Assembly: GCF_900230215.1 (NCBI RefSeq)
Contig: NZ_LT907982.1
Location: 2,666,001 to 2,730,000 of the forward strand
Direction of reading: 5' to 3'
Source: Jatrophihabitans sp. GAS493
Lineage (GTDB): Bacteria > Actinomycetota > Actinomycetes > Mycobacteriales > Jatrophihabitantaceae
Length of the DNA: 64,000 bases
How positions within the stretch are numbered: position 1 is the first letter of the stretch; every line of letters starts with the position of its first letter. Below the pieces are notes generated by a model. It was not told the DNA's origin. It did not search any database and worked only from the letters and a program-made list of their open reading frames with translations. The translations under genes and the position numbers were made by a program. Shown in pieces: positions 1 through 8,682 of this stretch.

Positions 1-1
1 G

Positions 2-481
2 GGTGCGTCGTCGTTTCTGCAGTTGGCCGCTGTCGCCCAGCAGGCCTTCGTAGCTGGGAAGGAACTCGGCGACACGTCCTACCACCGAGTGCTGGAGTTG
101 GTGACGGCAGAGCACGCAATCACCACCAAACCTGGTTGGACCGCGCCGATGATCTCCTACGTCGACGTTCGGAAGCTTCCGGGGGAGGAGGAGTTGGCGG
201 CGGCTCGGGTCGGCCTCGTCGGCCTCTTCGGTAGCCGGGGCAGCTCGGAGGACGTTTTCATGTGGATCAACCGGTTCACCGATCACACCGGCGCCGTCTT
301 CCTCTACCCGGACACCGAGCAGGCGGCGCGATCCATCGACGTCTACTTCGCCAAGATCAACGAGATCTTTCAGACGGTTGTCGATGAGGGTGACTATCGC
401 CCCACAATTCCCGATGCGGCGGGCGTGGACCCTCTCAGCGGATCGGGGCTGGATCGATTCGAGCCGGCGGCGCGCCGATAG
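2..481 (+). CDS. hypothetical protein, 5' end outside the window
   Basis: The reading frame is open to the left edge of the window, so the true start is not visible; the first internal start codon is a TTG at 23. About 160 residues can be read. I do not recognise the family. The visible part is soluble, has no membrane segment, and mixes acidic and aromatic residues, including VFMWINRF near the middle. It ends in TAG only 2 nt before the ATG of the following exporter gene, so the two are probably cotranscribed and translationally coupled. Codon use is typical of the neighbouring genes. Confidence 0.55.
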   Translation, partial: GASSFLQLAAVAQQAFVAGKELGDTSYHRVLELVTAEHAITTKPGWTAPMISYVDVRKLPGEEELAAARVGLVGLFGSRGSSEDVFMWINRFTDHTGAVFLYPDTEQAARSIDVYFAKINEIFQTVVDEGDYRPTIPDAAGVDPLSGSGLDRFEPAARR

Positions 482-483
482 CG

Positions 484-1971
484 ATGGCCACTCCGGAGGC
501 GGCGGTGTCGGCGATCTCGGTCCCGCCGAGCGCCGCGCGGACGACCCACAGCGAGCACAGCGAGTGGCTTGCCCTCGGCGTCTGCCTGATCGCCGTCTTC
601 ATGCAGATGCTCGACGTCACCGGCGTGAACATCGCGTTGCCGGCGATCGGGGCCGGACTGCAGGCCCCGCCCAAGTCGCTTCAGCTCATCCCGATCGCCT
701 ACACGCTGACCTTCGCCTGCTCGCTGTTGACCGCGGCGCGCATCGGCGACCGCTACGGTCGCCGTCGAATGTTCCTCGTTGGTCTGGCCGCGTTCGCCCT
801 CATGTCGGTCGCCTGCGGCTGTGCCACGGACGTGCCGATGCTGGTCGGGTTCCGGCTCGGTCAGGGGGTAGCCGGCGCGCTGATGGCGGCGCAGACGGTC
901 GCGGTCATCGCGAATGCCTTCGCTCCGCTCAGTCGCCCGGCGGCCTTTGCCATCTATGGTGCGACGGCCGGGATCGCCAGCCTCGTCGGTCCGAACGTCG
1001 GCGCCGCACTACTGGTGCTCAACCCGGGTGGTCTCGGCTGGCGGCTAATCTTCTTCGTCAATGTCCCACTCGCCCTCGTCGCCGTTCTGATCGGGCGGCG
1101 CTGCATCGCTGAGTCCAGGATCATGCCGCAGCCACGACTCGATCTGCCCGGAGCGGCACTGTCGTGCGGCGGCTTGCTTCTGTTCGTGGGGGCCCTGACC
1201 GTTGGCAGCACGACCGGTTGGGGGCCTGTCGCACTGGTGGCCCTGGCCGTCGCACCACTCCTGCTGCTGCTCTTCGTGATCGTCGAGGTGAGGCGGGAGA
1301 ACCGCGGTGGCGATCCGCTCTTCCGGGTCGCGCTGCTCCTGCGGCCGAGCTTCGGCTGGGGAGCGCTGCTGGCCCTGCTTGTCTACGGTATTTTCACCGG
1401 TCTGGTCTTCACCCTGTCACTCACCCTGCAGTTCGGCGTCGGACTATCCGCGGCGCAGACGGGCGCCGTCTCGTTGCCCCTGGCGTTGGGCGCCATCGGA
1501 TTCGCCGCCGTCTCACCGCGGCTGTTCCGGCGATTCGGCGCGCGCCTGCTCGTTGCCGGGACAGCCGGCCTGGCGCTGGCCCTCCTCGTGATGGCCCTAT
1601 TCGTCGATGGGCTTGATGGCTGGAGCTCGGCTTTTCGGCTCGGCCTGCCGTTGCTGCTGGCCGGGGCCGGCGTCGGCGTCTTCATCGCGCCGCTACCGGT
1701 GACGCTGCTTCGGGACGTGGCACAGCGTGATCTCGGCTCGGCCTCCGGGGCCCTTCCGACGATCCAGCAGATCGGGTGTGCCCTCGGGTTCGCAGTCGCG
1801 GCGGGCATCTATTTCGGGCGGATGGATGCCTCGCCGTCGACCTCGGAGGTCTATCTGCACGCGCAGCAGACGGTGCTAGTGGTGCTTGCTGCGGCGGCCA
1901 TTGTTGCCGCCGCCGTCGCGGCTCGGATTCCGCGCGATGACACGCGCCTCAGCGCGGCGATGACTTCATGA
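484..1971 (+). CDS. MFS transporter, DHA2 (EmrB/QacA) family drug exporter
   Basis: This 495-residue, very hydrophobic protein has the spacing of about 14 membrane segments expected for proton-coupled DHA2 exporters. Visible family motifs are LDVTGVNIALP in TM1, the loop 2-3 motif A (RIGDRYGRRRMF, about residues 85-97), motif C in TM5 (LVGPNVGAAL) and GWRLIFFVNVP before TM6. Such proteins expel toxic hydrophobic compounds or antibiotics; the substrate cannot be read from sequence. The ATG lies 2 nt after the upstream stop. Its 3' end overlaps that of the convergent second exporter gene by 6 nt. Confidence 0.9.
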   Translation: MATPEAAVSAISVPPSAARTTHSEHSEWLALGVCLIAVFMQMLDVTGVNIALPAIGAGLQAPPKSLQLIPIAYTLTFACSLLTAARIGDRYGRRRMFLVGLAAFALMSVACGCATDVPMLVGFRLGQGVAGALMAAQTVAVIANAFAPLSRPAAFAIYGATAGIASLVGPNVGAALLVLNPGGLGWRLIFFVNVPLALVAVLIGRRCIAESRIMPQPRLDLPGAALSCGGLLLFVGALTVGSTTGWGPVALVALAVAPLLLLLFVIVEVRRENRGGDPLFRVALLLRPSFGWGALLALLVYGIFTGLVFTLSLTLQFGVGLSAAQTGAVSLPLALGAIGFAAVSPRLFRRFGARLLVAGTAGLALALLVMALFVDGLDGWSSAFRLGLPLLLAGAGVGVFIAPLPVTLLRDVAQRDLGSASGALPTIQQIGCALGFAVAAGIYFGRMDASPSTSEVYLHAQQTVLVVLAAAAIVAAAVAARIPRDDTRLSAAMTS

Positions 1972-3606
1972 TGTGGTCGCCGGTTCCGGCGTCTCCTCAT
2001 CCTCCTCCGTCCCGGGTTGCCGCCTCGGAATCCGCCCGGTGAGCAGCAGCGCCCCGGCCGCTAGCAGGGCGGTGACGCCGAAGGCGTTCTGCAGAGCGCC
2101 GAGGCGGGCGTCCGCGTTGATCGACACGATCGTGTCGATACTCGCCGGCGGGACGTTGGCCTTCTCCAGTGCACTCCTGAGCTGTGTGTCGGAGATGAAG
2201 GGGACTCCGCTGACAAGCTCGGTCGAGGCCTGGGTCTTCACTGAACTGGGAATTGAGGGGTTGCTCTGAATCTCGCTCGTGACAGCCGTGCTGAGACTGG
2301 CCAGCAGGACCGATCCGATTAGCGCCGTGCCGAGCGATGCCCCGAGATTCGTGGCTGTGTTCTGAAGTCCACCGACCTCGGCCGACTCCGAATCGGGGAC
2401 GGCCGACACGGTGACATTCCCCAGCTGCGAGGAGAGCGCACCCAGACCCGCCCCGATCAGCAGCATCGGAATCGCCACCACGGCCGCGTTGGCCCCGGGG
2501 TCCATGCCGGCGACTAGAACGAGAATTCCGGCGAGGAGTGAGAAGAGCCCCAAGCGCACGACCCGGCGTGGGTTCGCCCGTGGCGCGATCTTGGGGATGC
2601 CACCGGCCGCGAGCAGGAGTGCGACGGAGAGCGGGAAGATCCGCAACCCCGTCTGAAGCGCATTCAGCTGCAGCACCACGGAGAGGAAGAGGGGGACCGC
2701 GAAGAAGACGCCGGCCTGCACCAGGTACTGCGAGAAGAACATGCTGAGGCCACCGGCGAGCTGACGGTTGCTGAGCAGTTCGGTGCGCAGCAGTGCGGCG
2801 GCGCCCCGGCGTTCGCGACTGCGCTCCCAGCTCAGGAAGAAGTAGACGATCACCAACCCGCCGACGATCAGCCAGATAGTCGGTGAGACTCCGAACCAGG
2901 ACGGGGCGCCCGGCTTCGACTCGACCCAGCCCCACTCACTGGAGCGCAGGACGCCGAAGACGATGCTGCCCAGACCGGCGATTGAAAGCAGCGATCCCAC
3001 CAGGTCCAGCTTGCCCGGGGTCGCTGGGACGTCGGCGATTCGTTTCAGGAAGACCAGGATCACCGCGACGATGACGACCTCGCCGGCGAAGACGTATCGC
3101 CAAGAGGCGAAGGTGGTGACGGTACCGCCGATCAGCGGCCCGGCCGCGACCGCCATCGCGCCGGCTGCAGCCACGAGCCCGTAGGCACCGGAGCGCTGGG
3201 CCGGGGCAAAGTTCGCCGCCACCAGTGCCACGATCGCGGGCATGATCAGCGACGCCCCGACGCCCTCCAGCACCGACCAGCCCAAGAGCAGCACACCCAG
3301 ATTCGGGGCCACGGCGGTTAAGCCGGAGCCGGCGGCGTAGATGACCAGACCGATACCGAAGGCCCGTTTGCGCCCGAGGATGGTCCCCAGTTTGCCGCCG
3401 GTGATCATCAGGGTGGCCATCACGAGCGTGTAGAGGGTGATGGCCGTCTGGATCCCGCTGATCGTCGTCCCGAGGTCGGAGGCCACCGTGGCCATCGACA
3501 CGTTCATGACCGAACTGTCCAGGGTCATCAGGAACTGGCCTGCCGCCAGCACCGCGAGCACCAGGCTCGCTCCGGACCGCACAGTTGGCGCGTTTGATGC
3601 ACTCAT
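1966..3606 (-). CDS. MFS transporter, DHA2 family drug exporter
   Basis: A 546-residue integral membrane protein with about 14 predicted segments and the DHA2 signatures LDSSVMNVSMATV in TM1, LGRKRAF in the loop 2-3, GPLIGG in TM5 and SWRYVFAGE before TM6. I chose the ATG at 3606 because GAAGGTGAG sits a few bases upstream; a longer frame starting at 3636 lacks this. There is a soluble insertion of about 60 residues (rich in Ser, Thr, Ala) before the last segment, which is common in the actinobacterial members. It is convergent with, and only distantly similar to, the neighbouring exporter, so the two are not a recent duplication. Confidence 0.88.
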   Translation of the reverse strand: MSASNAPTVRSGASLVLAVLAAGQFLMTLDSSVMNVSMATVASDLGTTISGIQTAITLYTLVMATLMITGGKLGTILGRKRAFGIGLVIYAAGSGLTAVAPNLGVLLLGWSVLEGVGASLIMPAIVALVAANFAPAQRSGAYGLVAAAGAMAVAAGPLIGGTVTTFASWRYVFAGEVVIVAVILVFLKRIADVPATPGKLDLVGSLLSIAGLGSIVFGVLRSSEWGWVESKPGAPSWFGVSPTIWLIVGGLVIVYFFLSWERSRERRGAAALLRTELLSNRQLAGGLSMFFSQYLVQAGVFFAVPLFLSVVLQLNALQTGLRIFPLSVALLLAAGGIPKIAPRANPRRVVRLGLFSLLAGILVLVAGMDPGANAAVVAIPMLLIGAGLGALSSQLGNVTVSAVPDSESAEVGGLQNTATNLGASLGTALIGSVLLASLSTAVTSEIQSNPSIPSSVKTQASTELVSGVPFISDTQLRSALEKANVPPASIDTIVSINADARLGALQNAFGVTALLAAGALLLTGRIPRRQPGTEEDEETPEPATTS

Positions 3607-3793
3607 CGAGATCTCACCTTCGCCGAGCAAGGGCACAGGCAGCCCGATGCGGCCCGAGCTGGCCCAGTGGGGCCAGTGCTACAACTCGCATCGAATGATC
3701 TATCGGGCCTCTTCGCTTCGCAAGGATGTCGGGCTGCGACGGCGCGTCTGCATCGCCGGACCGGCGCGCAGTAGGGCGGCGGATACTCGTGGG

Positions 3794-4177
3794 GTGCCCA
3801 GGATCGGACGGCTGCATCACACGATCATCGACTGCCCGGATCCGCCTGCGCTGGCGGCCTTCTACAGCGCACTGCTCGGGCAGCCGATCACCTATGCCGA
3901 CGACGAGTTCGTGGTCGTCGCACACGACGACACGAGCTCGGGGCTGGCGTTTCAGTTGGCCCCAGATCTGGTGGCGCCCACCTGGCCGGATCCACAAGTG
4001 CCTCAGCAGTTTCATCTCGACGTGATGGTCGACGATCTCGCCACCGCGGCGGAGCTGGTCGAGCTGTTGGGCGCGCGGCGACTCAACGGCGAGTGGGTCT
4101 TCGCCGACCCGGCCGGACATCCGTTCTGTCTGATCCCTCGACCCGGTTGGGCGGCGCCGGTGAGCGAAGCGCAGTGA
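3794..4177 (+). CDS. VOC (glyoxalase-like) superfamily protein
   Basis: The 127-residue product has the two beta-alpha-beta-beta-beta halves of a vicinal-oxygen-chelate fold: the N-terminal RLHHTIIDCPDP followed by LAAFYSALLG, and the second half with QFHLDVMVDD and DPAGHPFCLI at the C-terminus. Members are metal-dependent lyases, dioxygenases or resistance proteins; this one resembles the broad group of uncharacterised glyoxalase-like proteins and its substrate is unknown. I take the GTG at 3794 because it begins exactly at the domain edge. The frame stays open a further 119 codons upstream, but that stretch reads antisense into the exporter gene and is not credible coding sequence. Confidence 0.85.
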   Translation: MPRIGRLHHTIIDCPDPPALAAFYSALLGQPITYADDEFVVVAHDDTSSGLAFQLAPDLVAPTWPDPQVPQQFHLDVMVDDLATAAELVELLGARRLNGEWVFADPAGHPFCLIPRPGWAAPVSEAQ

Positions 4178-4376
4178 TCGCTGCCTGTAGTTGCTGAACT
4201 GCAGGAAGTAGTAACTAATTGTTTCGTGGCTGGGCGCTTTCGGTATTCGTGTGGTGCATAATCCAACCGAGGGTAATTGCTCTTCGCGGCGAGTTTGGTT
4301 GAATTCGCAACTCTCGCAGGATTGGTCTCGACATTTCGAATATCACCCCGACGGCCCTGTCGAAAGGTTGCCCCCG

Positions 4377-5669
4377 GTGCCTACGAGTTGCAGCGTGATG
4401 AAGGCTCCGTCGGAGTTGGCACCTGCGGTCGCTCGTGTCGCAGTGGCCTTCATTGAATCTCTCGTAACCGCGGCCGGTGCCTCTGGTGGCATGTTGAAAA
4501 TGCGCGGGCACGGTGAATTATTTGCCGATGGGCCGGAGATCGGTGTTACTTCGGTGTACACCGTCCTTCACGACTGCCTGCTCGCCGCGGAACGATCAGC
4601 GACCGGAACGGGCACCGAAATCGTCGGGGGTGGCGATTCGGCGCTCCACATCTTGTCAGTGGGGTGCGCGCGCGGAGCGGTTGTGCTGAGCCGCCGAGAC
4701 GCAACGTGGACCGAACGCGAAGTTACCCTGGTCGAACTGGTGATCCAGACCAGCAGCGAACTCACCTTCACTTCGGCCAGGGGTCGGACCGGGTCGACGG
4801 CGAACGGATCCGAGGGTCGGGCGGCGGCTCCGAGCGTCGATGTGCTGCGACAGGCGATTGCCGACGCCGTCGCCGACGAACAGATGCACCTGGAGTTCCA
4901 ACCGGAGCTGAATCTGGTCTCGGGGGAGTTGCTCGGCTTGGAGGCGCTGCTGCGCTGGGACGAGCCCACCGTGCGGGGCCAGGGGCGTGACGAGGTGATC
5001 GCACTGGCCGAGGAGAGCGGGCTGATGCCGGTCCTCGGTGACTGGGTCTTCGATGCGGCCTGTGACCAACTCGCCCAGTGGGTGGCCGACCTGCCGACCT
5101 TTGCCTGGCCGGTGCGGGTGAACGTATCGGCACTGCAGCTCACCGACCAGTTCGTGGACCGTATCGAGAAGCGGCTGCGGCAGGGGGATGTGCGCGCCGA
5201 GTTGCTCTGCATCGAGCTGACCGAACATGTGGCGCTCGCTGATCAGGGCCGCTTCGACGGCGTGAACTCCACTGACGACGGCGCTAATCGCGACGTGCTG
5301 CAGCGGATCCGCGCGCTCGGAGTGAAGCTCGCACTCGACGACGTCGGCACCGGGCACAACTCGTTGAGCCGCATCAAAGACACCCCACTGGACATCCTCA
5401 AGATCGACCGCAGTTTCATCACCGATCTCGACTCCCACCCCTTCAACCACGCCATCGTCGATGCGATTGTGCTGCTCGGACGCGAACTCGACCTCGAAGT
5501 GGTCGCCGAGGGCGTCGAGACGGCAGCCGTGGCCCGAGCGCTGTTGAAGGCAGGCTGCTGGCGCGCGCAGGGGCACCTGCTCAGCGCGGCGGCCTCGGCT
5601 CAGTCGTTGCGTCCGCTGCTCGCCTCGGGACGGCTGATCGATCCGTCACTTCCGTTCGGTGACTGGTAG
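4377..5669 (+). CDS. EAL-domain cyclic-di-GMP phosphodiesterase with an N-terminal GAF-like sensor
   Basis: The protein of about 430 residues hydrolyses the second messenger c-di-GMP if active. The N-terminal ~150 residues look like a GAF fold; the C-terminal ~250 residues are an EAL domain. Catalytic and metal-binding features are present: LEALLRW (the EAL motif), NVSALQL, ELTE, the DDVGTG loop, KIDRSFI, AEGVET and QGHLLS, so it should be catalytically competent. Start is uncertain. I use GTG 4377, preceded by GAAAGG; ATG 4398 is possible, and the frame runs open to a GTG at 4251, but that upstream stretch is A+T-rich and reads like leader DNA. The neighbours do not reveal its input signal. 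Confidence 0.88.
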   Translation: MPTSCSVMKAPSELAPAVARVAVAFIESLVTAAGASGGMLKMRGHGELFADGPEIGVTSVYTVLHDCLLAAERSATGTGTEIVGGGDSALHILSVGCARGAVVLSRRDATWTEREVTLVELVIQTSSELTFTSARGRTGSTANGSEGRAAAPSVDVLRQAIADAVADEQMHLEFQPELNLVSGELLGLEALLRWDEPTVRGQGRDEVIALAEESGLMPVLGDWVFDAACDQLAQWVADLPTFAWPVRVNVSALQLTDQFVDRIEKRLRQGDVRAELLCIELTEHVALADQGRFDGVNSTDDGANRDVLQRIRALGVKLALDDVGTGHNSLSRIKDTPLDILKIDRSFITDLDSHPFNHAIVDAIVLLGRELDLEVVAEGVETAAVARALLKAGCWRAQGHLLSAAASAQSLRPLLASGRLIDPSLPFGDW

Positions 5670-6209
5670 CTAACGTCCGTAGGTTGCCAGCAGCTGCGCC
5701 CGGGCCAGCGTGTGATAGGCCAGATTGAACGAAAGCACGGCGGGCGAGACGTCGGAGTCGATCTCCAGCGCGTCCGTATCAACGGCGTGCACCACGAAGT
5801 AATAGCGATGATCCCGGTCGCCCTCCGGTGGCTGCGGGCCCCCGTACTCCTTCGTTCCCCAATCGGTGCGCAGCGAGATTGCCGCGCCGAGGTCCGGCAG
5901 ATTTGACCCGGCGCCGGTGGCCAGTTCGGTGACCTCGACCGGCAGGTTGGCCACCGCCCAGTGCCAGAAGCCCGACGGTGTCGGCGCGTCCGGGTCGAAG
6001 CAGGTCACCGCGAAGCTGCGCGTGCCCTCCGGAAACCCGGACCAGCTCAGCTGGGGCGATAGATTCTGCGCACCCTCCGCGGTGCCGGGGTAGAGAAACT
6101 TCGCCCCGATCGGCTCACTTTCGCTGATGTCGCTGCTGGTCAGCTGGAAAGTGGGGACAGCGGGAAGGTAGTCGTAGGGGTTGGGTGTGACGGCGCGGTC
6201 GAGGCTCAT
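5670..6209 (-). CDS. PEBP / YbhB-YbcL family protein (Raf kinase inhibitor-like)
   Basis: The 179-residue protein belongs to the phosphatidylethanolamine-binding protein family. It shows the conserved ligand-site sequence CFDPDAPTPSGFWHWAVANL at about residues 75-95, and the later segment TDWGTKEYGGPQPPEGDRDH, followed by HRYYFVVHAVD. Bacterial members bind small anions or phospholipid head groups and their biological role is poorly known. The ATG at 6209 is preceded by AGGAGA at good distance. The stop directly abuts the stop of the convergent EAL gene. Confidence 0.9.
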   Translation of the reverse strand: MSLDRAVTPNPYDYLPAVPTFQLTSSDISESEPIGAKFLYPGTAEGAQNLSPQLSWSGFPEGTRSFAVTCFDPDAPTPSGFWHWAVANLPVEVTELATGAGSNLPDLGAAISLRTDWGTKEYGGPQPPEGDRDHRYYFVVHAVDTDALEIDSDVSPAVLSFNLAYHTLARAQLLATYGR

Positions 6210-6316
6210 GGACTCTCCTTGGTAGCGATTCCGGACCTGAACATAAACTCTATTCACCCCTGGTTGACGACTGCGGCCGACCGCCCCTGACCAGCAACGG
6301 ACGTGACTCACACGCA

Positions 6317-6949
6317 ATGGCTAATTCCATCGACAGCACCGAATCCATCGACAGCATTGGCAACATCGAAGATACTGCTGACCCCACTGACTCGAGACCT
6401 CTCATCGTGGGCATCGGTGGGTCCAACCGCCCCGGGTCGAGTACGGACCGCCTCCTGCACTTCGCACTCGAGCAGGCCGAGCGGCAGGGGGCACGGATCA
6501 GCCTCTTCACCGGTGCCGCGCTGGGTGCACTCCCGATCTACGGCACGGCTGAACTGCCGCAGGAGAGCGACTTCACCGACACCGTGGCCCGCGCCCGCGG
6601 GATCATCGTCGCCACCCCCGGCTATCACGGTGGGATGTCGGGCCTGCTGAAGAACGCCCTCGATCATCTGGAGGGGCTGCGCGGCGGCGACGCGCCGTAC
6701 CTGGACGGTCGGGCCGTGGGGCTCATCGTCACAGCTGCCGGCTGGCAGGCCGGGGGGACGACCCTGGTGTCGCTTCGTTCGACGGTCCACGCGCTGCGTG
6801 GGTGGCCGACGCCCTTCGCCGCGACGCTGAACTCGGTGGAGCCGATCTTCGATGATGCCGGTCAACCGTTGGAGCAGGTGGCGCAGGCACTGAAGATCGT
6901 GGCCGGCCAGGTGATGGACTTCGCCCGGTGGCGCGCCGCCGGGCGGTAG
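6317..6949 (+). CDS. NADPH-dependent FMN reductase family protein
   Basis: A 210-residue flavodoxin-like protein. The FMN phosphate loop GIGGSNRPGSSTDR follows a disordered, acidic N-terminus of about 27 residues in which an SIDSxESIDSIG sequence is repeated at DNA level. Further motifs are ALPIYG and the flavin-binding loop ATPGYHGGMSGLLKNALD. Relatives reduce FMN, quinones or chromate with NAD(P)H; the physiological substrate is unknown. The gene starts 107 nt from the divergent PEBP gene and is followed by a tandem repeat that separates it from a convergent gene. Confidence 0.88.
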   Translation: MANSIDSTESIDSIGNIEDTADPTDSRPLIVGIGGSNRPGSSTDRLLHFALEQAERQGARISLFTGAALGALPIYGTAELPQESDFTDTVARARGIIVATPGYHGGMSGLLKNALDHLEGLRGGDAPYLDGRAVGLIVTAAGWQAGGTTLVSLRSTVHALRGWPTPFAATLNSVEPIFDDAGQPLEQVAQALKIVAGQVMDFARWRAAGR

Positions 6950-6956
6950 TGGCTGC

Positions 6957-7039
6957 GTCCTAGGCTAATTTTCTGGTGCCTCGAGTCCTAGGCTGGTTTT
7001 TGGTGCCTCGAGTCCTAGGCTAATTTTCTGGTGCCTCGA
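6957..7039. repeat. short tandem repeat, three 27-28 bp units in a convergent intergenic gap
   Basis: Three near-identical units run from 6957-6984, 6985-7011 and 7012-7039, and a fourth begins at 7040. Each unit carries the palindromes CCTAGG and CTCGAG. The middle unit differs by a few bases and is one base shorter. The array fills nearly the whole gap between the stop of the FMN reductase (6949) and the stop of the convergent CoA-binding gene (7041-7043), and the partial fourth copy contains that second stop codon. Confidence 0.9.
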
Positions 7040-7040
7040 G

Positions 7041-7442
7041 TCATAGGCGGCGCTGCTCGACGAGCAGGCAGCGATCCTCCACGTAGATCAGTCCGGCCGA
7101 ATGGGCGATCTCGCGAGCCTCGGCCGAGTAGATATCCAGCTGCAGCCACACTGCCTTCGCGCCGATTGCCACTGCCTGCCGCACCACATCCGGCGTCTGG
7201 GCGGACGGGCGGAAGACGTTGACGAACTCGACCGGCTCCTCCACCTCGTCCAGGCTGGCGTACGCGGTGGTGCCGAAGATCTCCGGTCGTCGCGGATTGA
7301 CGGGCAGGATTCGCCACCCATGACGCTGCATGTGAGCCGGAACGTAATGCGCCGCCTTGGCCGGGTCGGCACTCGCGCCGACCACGGTGATGGTGGCGAA
7401 CGACCCGAGAATCTCGGCGATGGAGGTGTTCATCTCGGTCAT
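7041..7442 (-). CDS. CoA-binding domain protein (YccU-like)
   Basis: This 133-residue protein is a stand-alone Rossmann-type CoA-binding domain: ITVVGASADPAKAAHYVPAHM at the N-terminus, the RRPEIFGTTAYASLDEV segment and GAKAVWLQLDIYS, in the order known from the CoA_binding_2 family related to succinyl-CoA synthetase alpha subunits. Its role is unknown; it may sense acyl-CoA. The ATG at 7442 is preceded by AGGGG at 8 nt and lies 2 nt after the stop of the antiporter gene, so it is the third gene of the khtT-khtU-like operon. Confidence 0.85.
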   Translation of the reverse strand: MTEMNTSIAEILGSFATITVVGASADPAKAAHYVPAHMQRHGWRILPVNPRRPEIFGTTAYASLDEVEEPVEFVNVFRPSAQTPDVVRQAVAIGAKAVWLQLDIYSAEAREIAHSAGLIYVEDRCLLVEQRRL

Positions 7443-7444
7443 TG

Positions 7445-8680
7445 TCAATTCCCCTGGGTGGTCGCATGAGATCCGACCAGCAGCTCTGGTGGCGGCCGGC
7501 GTGGTGGTCTTTCAGCCTTCAATCGGTCCGGAAGCTTGTTGACGGCGGCGCCGAGGATGATCGTCAGCAGCACATAACACGCAGTCAAGGGTCCCACCTT
7601 CGGCTCGATCCCGGCTCCGACGGCAAGCGTCGCGATGACGACGGAGAACTCGCCGCGCGGGATCAGCGTGACCGCCGCCCGCCACCGTCCGCGTCGCTTG
7701 ATCCGCGCCCGCCGCGCCGCGACGTAACCGGTGCCGAGCTTCGTCACCGAGGTGACCACGAGCAGAGCCACGGCCAGCGGCAGGACCGGAAGAAGTGTGC
7801 CGGGCGCGGTCGATAGGCCGAAGAAGACGAAGAATGCCGCGGCGAAGACGTCGCGCAGCGGCCCCAGCACCTCGATTGCCGTGTGGGCCACTGTGCCGGA
7901 GACTGCGATGCCGACGAGAAACGCGCCTACGGCGGCCGAGACCTTCAGTGCGTCGGCGATACCGGCGACGAGCAAAGTAAGCCCGAGCACGCCGAGCAGC
8001 AGCGACTCCTTGTCGTCGGCCGAGACGAGCTTGGTGACCTGGTCGCCGTACCGGGTGGCCAGGATCAGCACGATCGTCACGGTGACGGTGGCTACGCTGA
8101 CGGCGATGACGATCTTGCTCGCGCCACCGCCGGCCAGCAGCGCGGTGAGCAGCGGCAGGAAGAGCGCCATCGCCAGGTCTTCCATCACCAGGACCCCAAG
8201 AATTGCCGGTGTTTCCCGGTTTCCCAGGCGCCCGGAGTCACCGAGCATCTTGGCGATCACGCCCGAAGAGGAGACCCAGGTGACGCCGGCCAGGGTCACC
8301 GCGGCGATCGGACCCCACCCGGCGATGAGGGCGAGTCCGGCGCCGGGCAGCGCGTTCAGCGCCGCATCCAGTGCGCCGATCGGGTACTGCGTACGCAGGC
8401 TGCTGCGCAGCTCGTCGGCCGAATACTCCAACCCGAGCATCACCAGCAGGAGAATGACCCCGATCTCGGACGCGGTCTGAAAGAAGTCGTGGCTGGCGGT
8501 GAGCGAGATGAAGCCGCCCTGCCCGAAACAGAGGCCGGCGAGCAGATAGAGCGGGATAACCGGGATCTTGAGGCGGCGGGCGACGCGTCCGAGAACGCCG
8601 AGGCTGAAGAGCACGGCGCCGAGTTCGATGAGCAGGACCGCAGCATGGGACGTCGGTGAGTGCTCGGCCGCCGAAAGCAT
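7445..8680 (-). CDS. cation:proton antiporter, CPA2/KhtU-like membrane subunit
   Basis: A 411-residue membrane protein with about 11-12 hydrophobic segments of the Na+/H+ exchanger (KefB/CPA2) type. Segments such as IPVIPLYLLAGLCFGQGG, GVILLLVMLGLEYS, GVTWVSSSGVIAKML (unwound helix) and GILVMEDLAMALFLPLL-like sequence are typical of the family; there is no C-terminal TrkA-N domain. The gene directly upstream encodes a separate TrkA-C regulator, the arrangement of the KhtTU K+/H+ antiporter. Start ATG 8680 lies 2 nt after the stop of that regulator. Expected role: K+ efflux and pH homeostasis. Confidence 0.88.
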   Translation of the reverse strand: MLSAAEHSPTSHAAVLLIELGAVLFSLGVLGRVARRLKIPVIPLYLLAGLCFGQGGFISLTASHDFFQTASEIGVILLLVMLGLEYSADELRSSLRTQYPIGALDAALNALPGAGLALIAGWGPIAAVTLAGVTWVSSSGVIAKMLGDSGRLGNRETPAILGVLVMEDLAMALFLPLLTALLAGGGASKIVIAVSVATVTVTIVLILATRYGDQVTKLVSADDKESLLLGVLGLTLLVAGIADALKVSAAVGAFLVGIAVSGTVAHTAIEVLGPLRDVFAAAFFVFFGLSTAPGTLLPVLPLAVALLVVTSVTKLGTGYVAARRARIKRRGRWRAAVTLIPRGEFSVVIATLAVGAGIEPKVGPLTACYVLLTIILGAAVNKLPDRLKAERPPRRPPPELLVGSHATTQGN

Positions 8681-8682
8681 GA

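Noticed and set aside
1966-3606. The two exporters as a recent gene duplication
   Set aside because: The two proteins share family motifs only; lengths, loops and C-termini differ and no long identical DNA stretch is visible.
4178-4376. c-di-GMP riboswitch before the EAL gene
   Set aside because: I looked for the conserved core of c-di-GMP riboswitches and did not find it; no regular set of stems is evident.
6957-7042. CRISPR-like array
   Set aside because: The units are directly abutted with no spacers and there are only three, so this is a plain tandem repeat; no cas genes are in the window.
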